Positions 19,478-28,126 of a DNA stretch of 64,000 nucleotides are shown piece after piece; the first letter of the stretch is position 1, and every line of letters begins with the position of its first letter. The DNA comes from Alphaproteobacteria bacterium. GTDB taxonomy: Bacteria > Pseudomonadota > Alphaproteobacteria > Micavibrionales > Micavibrionaceae. The position numbers and the translations under genes are program-made. The notes beneath the pieces are model-generated. The model ran no database searches. It was not told where the DNA came from and was given only the letters and a program-made list of their open reading frames with translations. Location: the NCBI GenBank assembly GCA_030424975.1, contig JAUHVY010000001.1, forward strand, positions 369,093 to 433,092, read 5' to 3'.

Positions 19478-20617
19478 TTAATTTAATCCGGGCTCGTTAT
19501 CAAACGGAACCTCTACGAAATCAACGTCATGCGTAATGTCTACGCCGGCTTTTTCAAGGGTTTCGATTGCGTTTGCCATATCTTCGCCATTGCTTCGGAC
19601 GCTGATTTGGATTGCGCCGGCTTCTTGTAGGTTGAAGATTGCCTTTACAATGTCGTCGGGCGTCAGTTCTCCGCGTTTGTCACGAACGATTTGTAAATTT
19701 TCTGCCCCTGACTCTTGAAGCGCTTCGACAGTTTCTGCGTAACGTTCTTTCTTGCTGGCTTTGTGATCCAGAAGATGGAAGTCAGCCTTTTCCAGGGCTT
19801 CTTCAACGGTGTCTCCTGCTTCAAGAACATGCATACCCATGCTTGATACAAGAGGGAAGGTCATACCGTCATGTTCGAACGATAAAACGCGTAAGTTCTC
19901 TTTGATGCGCTCAAAACCAATATTGAATTTTTCTTGTGCTTCTTCCTGACTTTTTGCCTTAACGTTCATCAAGAGAGTGAATTCATCGCCACCCAGACGT
20001 GTGAGTGATTTATCACCACCGTGTAGGCCACCGCGGCCAAATGAATTGAAGAGCTCGTCACGATCGTGGCGTGTTATGTTCGTTAAGGCACCGGAAAACG
20101 CCTGTAATCCTGCATCGCCGGCACGGTGCCCATAGTCATCATTCAGACCTTTGAAGCGATCCAGGTCAAACATAACAAGGGCGAAATATGTGTGTTCGTC
20201 AATTTGTTCTTCGGTCGGGGGGAGTGCTTCTCTGTCCGCGACATCTTTAATGGCGGCCTTGATCTGCGGAGTGAATACCGCGCGATTGTGAAGCTTTGTT
20301 AATTCATCTGTCTGTGCGGCCTGTTCATTTCTTTTTGCAATGCCCTGAGCAATTTGTTTATTGCCTTTGCGCATTTCGGAGATACCGGTCTCATTCGCGT
20401 AACCGACGAAGTTTTCAACCCCTGCACGTGCAACTGCAACGCTATCATGTGTTAAATCGTTATAGGCATATGTTAAAATAATATCGGTATTTTGGATTTT
20501 GCGCTCAATCCCGGCTTTGCGTTTCGGGTCCGCATTCAGATCCTCATGATTACGCAAACGCGATGCATAATCATTAAAAATTCCGTCCAGTTCTTCAAGC
20601 TCTTTGATGAGACTCAT
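19478..20617 (-). CDS. Cytoplasmic GGDEF-domain diguanylate cyclase
   Basis: About 379 residues. I start at the ATG at 20617; an in-frame GTG lies three codons upstream. A helical N-terminal region (1-105) precedes a GGDEF domain that begins [13 protein letters not shown] and contains [20 protein letters not shown] and an intact RLGGDEF. An insertion of about 20 residues ([20 protein letters not shown]) separates these two parts, which is unusual. No membrane segment or recognised sensor is present. The C-terminal 80 residues (from about [13 protein letters not shown]) form an extra domain of unknown role. It should make cyclic di-GMP. Confidence 0.85.
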   Translation of the reverse strand: MSLIKELEELDGIFNDYASRLRNHEDLNADPKRKAGIERKIQNTDIILTYAYNDLTHDSVAVARAGVENFVGYANETGISEMRKGNKQIAQGIAKRNEQAAQTDELTKLHNRAVFTPQIKAAIKDVADREALPPTEEQIDEHTYFALVMFDLDRFKGLNDDYGHRAGDAGLQAFSGALTNITRHDRDELFNSFGRGGLHGGDKSLTRLGGDEFTLLMNVKAKSQEEAQEKFNIGFERIKENLRVLSFEHDGMTFPLVSSMGMHVLEAGDTVEEALEKADFHLLDHKASKKERYAETVEALQESGAENLQIVRDKRGELTPDDIVKAIFNLQEAGAIQISVRSNGEDMANAIETLEKAGVDITHDVDFVEVPFDNEPGLN

Positions 20618-20839
20618 TGTAATCACCCATTTTTTTGCCGCTTTTTACGGTATATTCCGTGAAAAGTCAATTTTTTCAATGGTACACCCTGCGGGGTTTT
20701 CTCTGCAATATTTAATTTAAGGTGTTGTTTGGTGCCTGTATTGAATAAATCGTGTAAATTGTATGGAAAGGGCTTTAGGTTTGCGGAGTGGGGGGCTATA
20801 CTCTGATTCTCTTAAAATATAGACGAATGGAGTAAACAC

Positions 20840-21331
20840 GTGGCTGGTAGTGTCAATAAGGTTATTTTGGTTGGAAATCTAGGGGCAGACCCCGATATCA
20901 GAACAATGCAGTCAGGTGATAAGGTTGTGAACCTTTCAATTGCGACTTCTGAAACCTGGAAAGACAAAATGTCAGGTGAGCGCCGTGAGAAAACGGAATG
21001 GCACCGTGTTGTTGTCTTCAATAAAGGTCTTGTAACGGTTTGTGAGAATTACCTTAAAAAAGGTGCAAAGGTTTATATTGAAGGCCAGCTTGAGACGCGC
21101 TCATGGGATCAGGACGGGCAAAAGAAATACACAACAGAAGTGGTCTTGCGTCCTTTCCGTGGTGAATTGACGATGCTTGATTCTCGTGGTGGCGGTGCGT
21201 CTGCAGGTGGTGGATATTCGCAAGAATCCTCATTTAATGATGGTGGTTATGGCGGAGGGTATGATTCCGGCGCACCGGCGCAAAAACAGGCTGCACCTGT
21301 TGATGCAATGGATGATGAAATCCCATTCTAG
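20840..21331 (+). CDS. ssb: Single-stranded DNA-binding protein
   Basis: A 163-residue SSB with a GTG start preceded by TGGAG. Residues 1-110 form the OB fold ([38 protein letters not shown]). A glycine-rich linker leads to the acidic tip DDEIPF, which docks SSB-interacting repair and replication proteins. It binds ssDNA as a tetramer in replication and repair. A passenger protein of the insertion sequence at 30883-33214 ends with a very similar tip. Confidence 0.98.
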   Translation: MAGSVNKVILVGNLGADPDIRTMQSGDKVVNLSIATSETWKDKMSGERREKTEWHRVVVFNKGLVTVCENYLKKGAKVYIEGQLETRSWDQDGQKKYTTEVVLRPFRGELTMLDSRGGGASAGGGYSQESSFNDGGYGGGYDSGAPAQKQAAPVDAMDDEIPF

Positions 21332-21347
21332 TATATAGTTTTTAATG

Positions 21348-21372
21348 TATGCCTCGTGTTTATCGGGGCATA
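21348..21372 (+). terminator. Hairpin downstream of ssb
   Basis: TATGCCTCG (21348-21356) pairs with CGGGGCATA (21364-21372) with one G-U pair and a 7-nt loop. It lies 16 nt after the ssb stop. No T-run follows, so it may stabilise the 3' end or terminate only weakly. Confidence 0.45.
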
Positions 21373-21421
21373 TGCTTATAGTAAAGGTATGTAAGATCAA
21401 TAGACTTAGTCAGGTGTTGTT

Positions 21422-22024
21422 ATGAAGACAGGAAATCAAACAAAAATTATGATGCTTAGTGCTGGTACAGTGTTGCTGTTATGCGGTGGTGCGATGCCCG
21501 GTTATGCACAAGAGGGTCAAGCACAAAGCGCGGATGATTTCCTTTCCGGTAATGGCGGGGCGTCTTCTGCTGCGTCAGCATCAACGCAAGGGGGGGGCGA
21601 GCAAAAGTCACCTGAGCGTATTGCTATTGAGAAAAGTATGGAGGAGGCCAAGGCCGAACTTCAGGACAAGGAAGTGGCAGCGAAAAAGCTTGAGCTTGCA
21701 AAACAGATGCATGAGATCCGCCCGACACGTGATCAGGTTGATGCCGCGGTTAATCGCGCTGCAACTATGTTGCCACAATATGAGCAACGCAGTTTTGTCA
21801 ATGCGATGAAGACGATGCTTAACTATAACGCGATTGAGCGCATTTCCATTGATGCTATGGTCGAAACATATACGCTTAAAGAGTTAGAGGCGATGGTCGC
21901 ATATTACAGCTTGCCTGAAGCCAAAAGTGCAAGTTTCAAAATGGGCGCTTGGGCACAACGTGTTCAGCCTGAGATCGTGCGCATGATCGATAAGGCGATG
22001 ATCCGCATCAGAACGGGTCAGTAA
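21422..22024 (+). CDS. Exported DUF2059-like protein
   Basis: A 200-residue protein with a signal peptide (cleavage near GYAQ-EG) and a low-complexity linker rich in Ser, Gly and Ala. The C-terminal helical domain contains TLKELEAMVAYYSLPEAKSA, a pattern typical of DUF2059, followed by amphipathic helices. Proteins of this family are periplasmic with no established function. It lies between ssb and gyrA in the same direction, with short gaps (90 and 32 nt), and may be co-transcribed with gyrA. Confidence 0.7.
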   Translation: MKTGNQTKIMMLSAGTVLLLCGGAMPGYAQEGQAQSADDFLSGNGGASSAASASTQGGGEQKSPERIAIEKSMEEAKAELQDKEVAAKKLELAKQMHEIRPTRDQVDAAVNRAATMLPQYEQRSFVNAMKTMLNYNAIERISIDAMVETYTLKELEAMVAYYSLPEAKSASFKMGAWAQRVQPEIVRMIDKAMIRIRTGQ

Positions 22025-22056
22025 TTAAATAAGTATAATTAACGTAAAGTACGAAT

Positions 22057-24867
22057 ATGAGTGACGATATAATTTCCGAAGAACCACAAGAGAAAAAACC
22101 AAGCATTGCATTAGAAGAGGAGATGAAACAATCTTACCTCGATTATGCGATGAGCGTGATCGTATCACGTGCGCTGCCTGATGTGCGCGATGGTTTGAAA
22201 CCGGTTCACAGACGCATCTTATATGCAATGCGTGTCGGCGGTTATACATCTGATAAGGCATATAAGAAGTCAGCACGTATTGTCGGGGATGTGATGGGTA
22301 AGTATCACCCTCATGGTGACTCTGCGATCTATGACTCACTTGTGCGTATGGCACAGCCATGGTCATTGCGTGTGCCACTGGTTGACGGGCAAGGTAACTT
22401 CGGTTCTATGGACGGCGATAGCCCCGCTGCGATGCGTTACACTGAGGCGCGTCTTGAAAAGGCCGCAGAAACGGTTCTTGATGATATCGAAAAAGACACG
22501 GTTGATTTTCAACCTAACTATGATGAAAGTGAAAAAGAACCTGTTGTTCTGCCGTCACGTATTCCGAATTTATTAGTCAATGGTGCCGGTGGTATTGCCG
22601 TTGGTATGGCGACGAATATTCCGCCGCATAATTTGGGTGAAGTTATTGACGGGTGCTGCGCTTTTGTTGAAAACCCGGATATTACAACCGAAGAATTGAT
22701 TCAAATTATTCCCGGGCCTGACTTTCCGACAGGCGCAAGTATCTTAGGGCGTTCGGGAATTCACTCCGCTTATCATACCGGAAACGGTTCAATAAAGATG
22801 CGTGCTAAAACCTCGATTGAGGAAATGGGTAAGCGCGAGGCGATTATCGTTCATGAGGTTCCGTATCAGGTCAATAAGGGTAAGTTGCTGGAGCGTTTGG
22901 GCGAAGTAGGACGTGAGAAAATCGTCGAAGATATTCATGAGATCCGCGATGAATCCGACCGTGACGGTGTGCGCGTCGTGATTGAGCTTAAGGTTGGTGC
23001 AAATGCTGATGTTGTTTTGAACCAACTCTATAAATATACTGCGTTGCAGACGAATTTCTCCGCGAATATGGTCGCTCTTCATAACGGCAAACCGCAAATC
23101 ATGGTTCTGCGTGATATGATCAAGGCCTTTGTGAAATTCCGTGAAGAGGTTATCACACGCCGTACAATCTATGAACTTGGCAAGGCGCGCGATCGTGCGC
23201 ATGTCTTGGCCGGTCTTGCTGTGGCTGTTGCGAATATTGATGAAATAATTGCATTGATCCGTAACGCACCGAACCCGACCGTTGCACGCGAAGGTTTGAT
23301 GGCAAAGCGTTGGCCCGTTCATGATGTCGGCCCGTTGATTGAATTGATTGATGACCCTGAACATCCTGTAGAAGAAGACGGCACTTATCAAATGTCAGAA
23401 GTGCAGGCGCGCGCTATTCTTGATTTGCGTCTTCATAAACTTACTGGTCTTGAGCGTGAGAAGATCAGCGATGAATTGAAAGAAATCACAGATCTTATTG
23501 CTGAATTGCTTCATATCTTGCGTGATCGTGCGCGCTTGCTTGAGGTTTTGGTTGAAGAGCTTCGTGAGGTTAAAGAGCGCTTTGACACGCCGCGCCGTAC
23601 AGAAATCATCGAGGGTGACTTTGATGTTGATATGGAAGATTTGATTCAGCGTGAAGATATGGTCGTAACGATTACGCATGGTGGATACGCAAAACGTGTT
23701 CCTCTTGATACGTATCGTGCGCAACGCCGAGGTGGTAAAGGGCGTTCAGGTATGTCGATGAAGGATGATGACTTTATCTCTGACTTGTTTGTAGCAAGCA
23801 CCCACACGCCGATCTTATTCTTTACATCGCGCGGGATTGTTCACCGTATGAAGGTTTACCAAATTCCGCTTGCGACTCCGCAAAGTCGAGGTAAGGCGCT
23901 TGTGAACCTGCTGCCGCTCGAAAAAGACGAGAATGTCAGCGTATATATGCGCATGCCTGAAAATGAAGATATTTGGGATGACTTGGATATTATGTTTGCG
24001 ACAAGTCACGGTTCAGTGCGTCGTAACAAATTGTCTGATTTCAAAAATATCAGATCTAATGGCCTGATTGCTATGAAGCTTGGTGATAATGAGAGCCTTG
24101 TTTCCGTTAAAATCTGTAAGGAAGATGAGGATATCTTGCTTGCGACGCGCAAAGGGAAGGCGATTCGTTTCCCTGTGACGGATATCCGCGTGTTCTCCGG
24201 CCGTACATCAACAGGTGTCCGTGGTATCAAGCTCAAGGAGGATGAGGATGAGGTTATCTCTATGTCTGTCTTGAAGCATATTGACGTCACGCCGGATGAG
24301 CGTAATGCATTCCTGAAGATGGCAGGGCAAATGATCGGTGATGAGTTCGGTAATGTTGAATTCGAAGATACGGATTATGAACTGTCGCAAGAACGATTCA
24401 ATGAACTGCTCGAAAAGGAACAAATCCTTTTGACGGTTTCAAATAAAGGCTTTGGTAAACGAACATCGGCCTATGAGTATCGTGTGTCGGGCCGTGGCGG
24501 TCAGGGCGTTGCGAATATGGCGCTGACGAAGAAAAACGGCGGTGAGGTTGTTGCAACCTTCCCTGTAACTGATAGTCACCAAATTATGCTTGTGACTGAT
24601 GGTGGGCAGTTGATCCGTACATTGGTGAAAAATGTCCGCGTCACAGGCCGTAGTGCACAAGGGGTCACAATTTTCCGCGTCGGCAGTGATGAGAACGTTG
24701 TTTCTGTCGCATGGTTGGTTCAGGAAGAGGGTGATGAAGAGTCTGAAGACGGTCAAATCGATGCTGCTGAAGCACATGAAGGTGAAGAGGTCGCCGTGTC
24801 AGATGATGGTTCATCGGATGATGTTGATGCTTCAGGTACAGGTGCGGAAGAGAGCGGTGACGTTTAA
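22057..24867 (+). CDS. gyrA: DNA gyrase subunit A
   Basis: A 936-residue type II topoisomerase subunit that breaks and rejoins DNA while GyrB supplies ATP hydrolysis. The catalytic tyrosine is Tyr128 in AMRYTE. The quinolone-resistance region [10 protein letters not shown] keeps Ser89 and Asp93 (E. coli Ser83 and Asp87), which predicts wild-type fluoroquinolone susceptibility at this locus. The C-terminal beta-pinwheel contains the GyrA box region RGGKGRSG. The last 50 residues form a strongly acidic tail. rlmJ begins 17 nt downstream. Confidence 0.98.
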   Translation: MSDDIISEEPQEKKPSIALEEEMKQSYLDYAMSVIVSRALPDVRDGLKPVHRRILYAMRVGGYTSDKAYKKSARIVGDVMGKYHPHGDSAIYDSLVRMAQPWSLRVPLVDGQGNFGSMDGDSPAAMRYTEARLEKAAETVLDDIEKDTVDFQPNYDESEKEPVVLPSRIPNLLVNGAGGIAVGMATNIPPHNLGEVIDGCCAFVENPDITTEELIQIIPGPDFPTGASILGRSGIHSAYHTGNGSIKMRAKTSIEEMGKREAIIVHEVPYQVNKGKLLERLGEVGREKIVEDIHEIRDESDRDGVRVVIELKVGANADVVLNQLYKYTALQTNFSANMVALHNGKPQIMVLRDMIKAFVKFREEVITRRTIYELGKARDRAHVLAGLAVAVANIDEIIALIRNAPNPTVAREGLMAKRWPVHDVGPLIELIDDPEHPVEEDGTYQMSEVQARAILDLRLHKLTGLEREKISDELKEITDLIAELLHILRDRARLLEVLVEELREVKERFDTPRRTEIIEGDFDVDMEDLIQREDMVVTITHGGYAKRVPLDTYRAQRRGGKGRSGMSMKDDDFISDLFVASTHTPILFFTSRGIVHRMKVYQIPLATPQSRGKALVNLLPLEKDENVSVYMRMPENEDIWDDLDIMFATSHGSVRRNKLSDFKNIRSNGLIAMKLGDNESLVSVKICKEDEDILLATRKGKAIRFPVTDIRVFSGRTSTGVRGIKLKEDEDEVISMSVLKHIDVTPDERNAFLKMAGQMIGDEFGNVEFEDTDYELSQERFNELLEKEQILLTVSNKGFGKRTSAYEYRVSGRGGQGVANMALTKKNGGEVVATFPVTDSHQIMLVTDGGQLIRTLVKNVRVTGRSAQGVTIFRVGSDENVVSVAWLVQEEGDEESEDGQIDAAEAHEGEEVAVSDDGSSDDVDASGTGAEESGDV

Positions 24868-24884
24868 CCTTTTGATGGTGCGCT

Positions 24885-25682
24885 ATGCTGTCATATCAAC
24901 ATATCTATCATGCTGGCAGTTGGGCAGATATACATAAACACAGCATTCTTTGTGCTGTATGGAATGCAATGGGCGCGGCGAATAAATTTCCGCGCCTTTA
25001 TTGTGATACGCATGCCGGGCGCGGTGTTTATGATTTGACCTGTGCGGAGGCGCAAAAGATATCTGAATATGAAACGGGAATAACGCGTATTGACCCTTCG
25101 CGCCTACCCAAGAATTTCAAGCCGTATGCACGGGCGATAAAATCGTATACAGAACCACTTTACCCCGGTTCGGCCGGATGTATATCCGCATTGCGACAGG
25201 GGCAGGATAAGTTGCACCTGTTTGAATTGCATAAGGGAGAGGTCAAGTTCCTGCGCAGGGCATATAATGGAGCGCGTCATATTGTTATAGAGCAAAAGGA
25301 CGGGCACGCGCATGTGGTTGATGCATTGACGCAATATAACGGGGTTTCCCCGCTTGTGCTTATTGACCCTAGTTATGAGGTCAAGACTGAGTATGCGCAA
25401 ACAGCACAGACAGCGCGAAACATTCTGGCTTCCTCCCCAAATGCGGTTGTTGTGATCTGGTATCCTGTTTTGGCGGGTGCGCCGCGTTATGATGCGCTTC
25501 TGAGTGGTCTTGAGGGTTTATCTTGCATCCATAGTGTCATGGATGCGCCATTTGACCCTTTGCCTGAGAAGGGGATGATCCGCACAGGTTTGGTGATATT
25601 TAATGCACCGGAGGGTGTTTCACACAAAGTTGAAACCATGACTGAGCTTTTGACCCGTATTCTAAAAACCAAAGGGGATTAA
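24885..25682 (+). CDS. rlmJ: 23S rRNA (adenine-2030 N6)-methyltransferase RlmJ
   Basis: A 265-residue N6-adenine methyltransferase acting on 23S rRNA. The N-terminus MLSYQHIYHAGSWADIHKH matches the RlmJ family (LSYRHxFHAGNxADxxKH). The catalytic motif is DPSYE, in LVLIDPSYEVKTEY, where the family usually has DPPYE; the substitution is conservative in this D/N-P-P-Y/F-type motif. The SAM-binding region includes CDTHAGRGVYDL. The ATG is 17 nt after gyrA in the same direction, so the two genes are probably co-transcribed. Confidence 0.93.
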   Translation: MLSYQHIYHAGSWADIHKHSILCAVWNAMGAANKFPRLYCDTHAGRGVYDLTCAEAQKISEYETGITRIDPSRLPKNFKPYARAIKSYTEPLYPGSAGCISALRQGQDKLHLFELHKGEVKFLRRAYNGARHIVIEQKDGHAHVVDALTQYNGVSPLVLIDPSYEVKTEYAQTAQTARNILASSPNAVVVIWYPVLAGAPRYDALLSGLEGLSCIHSVMDAPFDPLPEKGMIRTGLVIFNAPEGVSHKVETMTELLTRILKTKGD

Positions 25683-25740
25683 GCGTTTTTTCACAATGCT
25701 TTGTCTTGCGCGCGGCGTATTGCTCCTGTACAACTCGATT

Positions 25741-26253
25741 ATGAACAAAGAAAGCGGAAAATTTATCACAGGTGTCTATCCTGGATCCTTCGATCCGGTG
25801 ACAAAGGGGCATTTACACCTTATCAGACGCGCCAGCCGAATGGTTGATCATTTAATTGTTGCTGTGGCTGACAGTTCACGTAAAGGGCCGTTATTCACCC
25901 ATCAGGAGCGTTTGGATATGATACGGCGCGATATTGATAATATGCCTGATAAGGGATGTGAAATCGAAGTGATGTCGTTTAATAAATTACTCGTTCACTT
26001 CGCAAAGGATGTTAATGCATCATGTATTTTCAGGGGGTTACGAGCTGTTTCTGATTTTGAATACGAATTTCAAATGACGGGTATGAATTCGAAATTGGAC
26101 CCTGATATTGAAACCGTTTTTTTGATGGCCGCTGATAAATGGCAATTTGTTTCATCATCGTTTGTTAAAGAGATTGCAAGCCTTGGCGGGCAGGTTTCGG
26201 AGTTTGTTACGCCGCAAGTGGAAGAACATCTGAAGAAAAAATTCAAAAAATAA
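25741..26253 (+). CDS. coaD: Phosphopantetheine adenylyltransferase
   Basis: A 170-residue nucleotidyltransferase that converts 4'-phosphopantetheine and ATP to dephospho-CoA, the fourth step of CoA synthesis. The ATG at 25741 is chosen over an upstream in-frame start because YPGSFDPVTKGHLHLI must lie near the N-terminus; His24 corresponds to the catalytic His18 of E. coli. Other family motifs are GLRAVSDFEYEFQM and the C-terminal SSSFVKEIASLGG. The order gyrA-rlmJ-coaD is typical of the class. Confidence 0.97.
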   Translation: MNKESGKFITGVYPGSFDPVTKGHLHLIRRASRMVDHLIVAVADSSRKGPLFTHQERLDMIRRDIDNMPDKGCEIEVMSFNKLLVHFAKDVNASCIFRGLRAVSDFEYEFQMTGMNSKLDPDIETVFLMAADKWQFVSSSFVKEIASLGGQVSEFVTPQVEEHLKKKFKK

Positions 26254-26263
26254 AATTGAATGC

Positions 26264-26292
26264 TTGACGCGGCACATCGAAATACATATTGT
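26264..26292 (+). promoter_or_regulatory. Sigma-70-type promoter of tRNA-Lys
   Basis: TTGACG (26264-26269) and TATTGT (26287-26292) are separated by 17 nt, matching the -35/-10 layout. The tRNA starts 38 nt after the -10 box. Confidence 0.55.
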
Positions 26293-26329
26293 GCTGCCAA
26301 TCAAACGGTTCTGCCGTTATTTTATTCGT

Positions 26330-26405
26330 GATCGCGTAGCTCAGCCGGTAGAGCAACTGACTTTTAATCAGTAGGTCGAGAGTTCGAATCTCTCCGCGAT
26401 CACCA
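26330..26405 (+). tRNA. tRNA-Lys (UUU)
   Basis: A 76-nt tRNA with an encoded CCA. Acceptor GATCGCG pairs with CGCGATC, the anticodon stem ACTGA pairs with TCAGT, and the loop CTTTTAA has anticodon TTT at 26363-26365. GTTCGAATC forms the T loop region. Its 3' 23 nt are part of a 27-bp segment duplicated at 30809-30835, so this gene is the integration site of the following island. Confidence 0.97.
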
Positions 26406-26409
26406 CTTT
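26383..26409. repeat. Left attachment repeat (attL) in tRNA-Lys
   Basis: A 27-bp segment covering the T-loop, the 3' acceptor strand and CCA of tRNA-Lys plus CTTT. It recurs perfectly at 30809-30835 in the same orientation. This is the usual signature of tyrosine-recombinase integration, in which the tRNA is restored by the incoming copy. Confidence 0.85.
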
Positions 26410-26461
26410 ATTCCCATATATATCAATAGTTTATTTGTTGCCAGTCACTTAGGATTACCAC

Positions 26462-26481
26462 TGTCACACAGAAGTGTTACA
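26462..26481 (+). repeat. Left copy of the 20-bp island-end repeat
   Basis: TGTCACA and TGTTACA as direct heptamers separated by CAGAAG. The same arrangement, with 18 of 20 positions identical, occurs at 30724-30743. It lies 52 nt inside attL and just upstream of the integrase remnant. It is a candidate integrase arm-type or excisionase site, or an int promoter operator. Confidence 0.5.
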
Positions 26482-26489
26482 CACGAGGT

Positions 26490-27224
26490 ATGGAAGAGGT
26501 GGCTAAACAGACTTATCTAAAGCGGCGTGGTGCGGTGTATTACTTCCGTATCCGTATCCCGAATGATGTCGCCTATGCCTATAAGGAAAAGGTGTTATGT
26601 TTCTCTCTTAAGACCTCAGATTATCATGAGGTAATCAAAAAGGTACGTCTTGAGGCCGCTAAAGTAGAACAAGAGTTCGATGAGCTGACGTGAGAAGCAG
26701 CGTTTATCTTCCCCAGCGCAAGACGATATATCTCCTGAGAAACTTCAATACATTTATGATATTTATTACCATTGCTTATTAGATGAAGCCGAGGAGGTCT
26801 TAAGTTGGGATGATGTGAATCTGAATCTAAAGGGAGTATCGGATTTAATAAGGTAGTAAGGAAGCTCCAAGAGGCCAGCATTCGCGCAAGCGAGGTCATA
26901 CAGAAGAGAAACGAGGGTTTGGTAGGGATGCACCAGCCTACCCTAAAGATCGACTTAGTGACTCTCTAGTGGACTCTAAAGCCCCATTCCTATCCACTGT
27001 AATAGATGAATGGCTTACTGATAAGTCGAGAACAGCGGCATGGGTTAAGAAGACAAAGGATGGTCATGAGTATTGGGCTAAGGTGTTCTTAAGTGGGCTG
27101 GGGGGATAGGCCTATCGATCAGTATACAAAGTCAGATGCAAAAGCGTTCAGAAAGGCTCTCCTACAGTTGCCTCCTAGGTGGCACGAGAGGAAGGAGCTT
27201 ACTCTAGGCCACCTGCTAGTGTGA
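26490..27224 (+). pseudogene. Decayed tyrosine-recombinase integrase (catalytic domain lost)
   Basis: The frame opens with 67 intact codons (TYLKRRGAVYYFRIRIPNDV), typical of the N-terminal domain of tRNA-site integrases, and then stops at 26691. Coherent fragments continue in shifting frames: SPEKLQYIYDIYYHCLLDEA, then FNKVVRKLQEASIRASEVIQ, then FLSTVIDEWLTDKSRTAAWV, then RPIDQYTKSDAKAFRKALLQ followed by a stop at 27222. The last two pieces resemble the core-binding (SAM-like) domain. No Arg-His-Arg-Tyr catalytic domain follows, so the gene is both frameshifted and truncated. Confidence 0.85.
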
Positions 27225-27296
27225 TACTAAGGACATCTGATGGTCGAATACTAGGGAATGGTTACGAGGGACTATAGTTAGGCTTAAGGGAGTTAT

Positions 27297-27815
27297 TTAG
27301 CACCTTGTAACAGTAATTCCTGAATTTGATATTTCTTTGCATCCGTTAAGAGCTGCTTTTTCCTTCCATTTCATCGCCTCTTTATCGTCTTTTTCAACAC
27401 CGATTCCAGCGCTGTAGTATAGAGATAATGTTTGTTGGGCAGACGCATAACCTTGATTTGCTGAAGCTTTTATTAGCTCCACGCCCTTGGCAATGTCTTT
27501 TTCAACACCAAGACCTACAATATAAGCGGTTCCTGCTGAATGTTGGGCTATAGCGTTACCCGCCTCAGCTGATTGTATGATCCACTTAGCAGCCTCAACA
27601 CGATTAACAGCTACACCACGTTCGCCCTTTGAATAGGCCGCACCTAATGCAAGTGCTGCATCTGAATCACCTTGTTCAGCCATTTGTTTTAACTGCTGTA
27701 TAGAAAGGCTATTATATGCCTCCATTTGCATTAGATGTTGTTTAGGTGTCGGATCGTTACTGGTAACGCACCCCATTAGAGTTAATACGCAGAACGTCAT
27801 AATGAAAAGGCGCAT
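27297..27815 (-). CDS. Sel1-repeat lipoprotein
   Basis: A 172-residue protein. I start at 27815, where GGAG lies 6 nt upstream and the next residues form a lipoprotein signal: MRLFIMTFCVLTLMGC with lipobox LMGC at Cys16. Longer in-frame starts would add a second hydrophobic stretch. The mature part has three Sel1-like repeats, including ALALGAAYSKGERGVAVNRV, AQHSAGTAYIVGLGVEKDIA and AQQTLSLYYSAGIGVEKDDK. Sel1 repeats bind proteins. It lies inside the tRNA-Lys island, between the integrase remnant and a divergent exported TPR protein gene, and may interact with the product of that gene. Confidence 0.85.
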   Translation of the reverse strand: MRLFIMTFCVLTLMGCVTSNDPTPKQHLMQMEAYNSLSIQQLKQMAEQGDSDAALALGAAYSKGERGVAVNRVEAAKWIIQSAEAGNAIAQHSAGTAYIVGLGVEKDIAKGVELIKASANQGYASAQQTLSLYYSAGIGVEKDDKEAMKWKEKAALNGCKEISNSGITVTRC

Positions 27816-27967
27816 GAAGTGCTCCATTGTAAAAATGTATATTTTATTGATAGGGTATTTAGTTGGTGTAGGCAACAAACAGAAAAAGAAAACAGATACA
27901 AAGGCACATAAATAGGAATACATTCTATAAAGGGAGCCCAAGGAGCCCCTACAGTATGTATATAGTT

Positions 27968-27991
27968 GCCCCTCAGGTCGCCCCTCAAGGA
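27968..27991 (+). repeat. Two tandem 12-nt units in the island
   Basis: GCCCCTCAGGTC is followed by GCCCCTCAAGGA, a tandem pair with a 12-nt period. Two related GAGCCC motifs lie at 27934 and 27943. The repeat sits between the divergent Sel1 and TPR genes. It may be a regulatory or degenerate coding remnant; nothing more can be said. Confidence 0.35.
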
Positions 27992-28126
27992 TACACTCAA
28001 GTCTACACTCTCAGATTTTTGTGGTGTTTTTTAGTGCTAAGATAAGTGAAGTCAAAATAACAACTATAGATGTAATTCTTGATAGGTTATAATGGATATA
28101 TCATTTATTACGTGTTTGGGTATTTT

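Noticed and set aside
22187-22450. Quinolone-resistance mutation in gyrA
   Set aside because: Ser89 and Asp93, the two positions usually altered, are wild type.
27934-27991. A CRISPR-like repeat cluster
   Set aside because: Only two 12-nt units and two short related motifs occur, with no spacers of regular length and no cas genes anywhere in the window.
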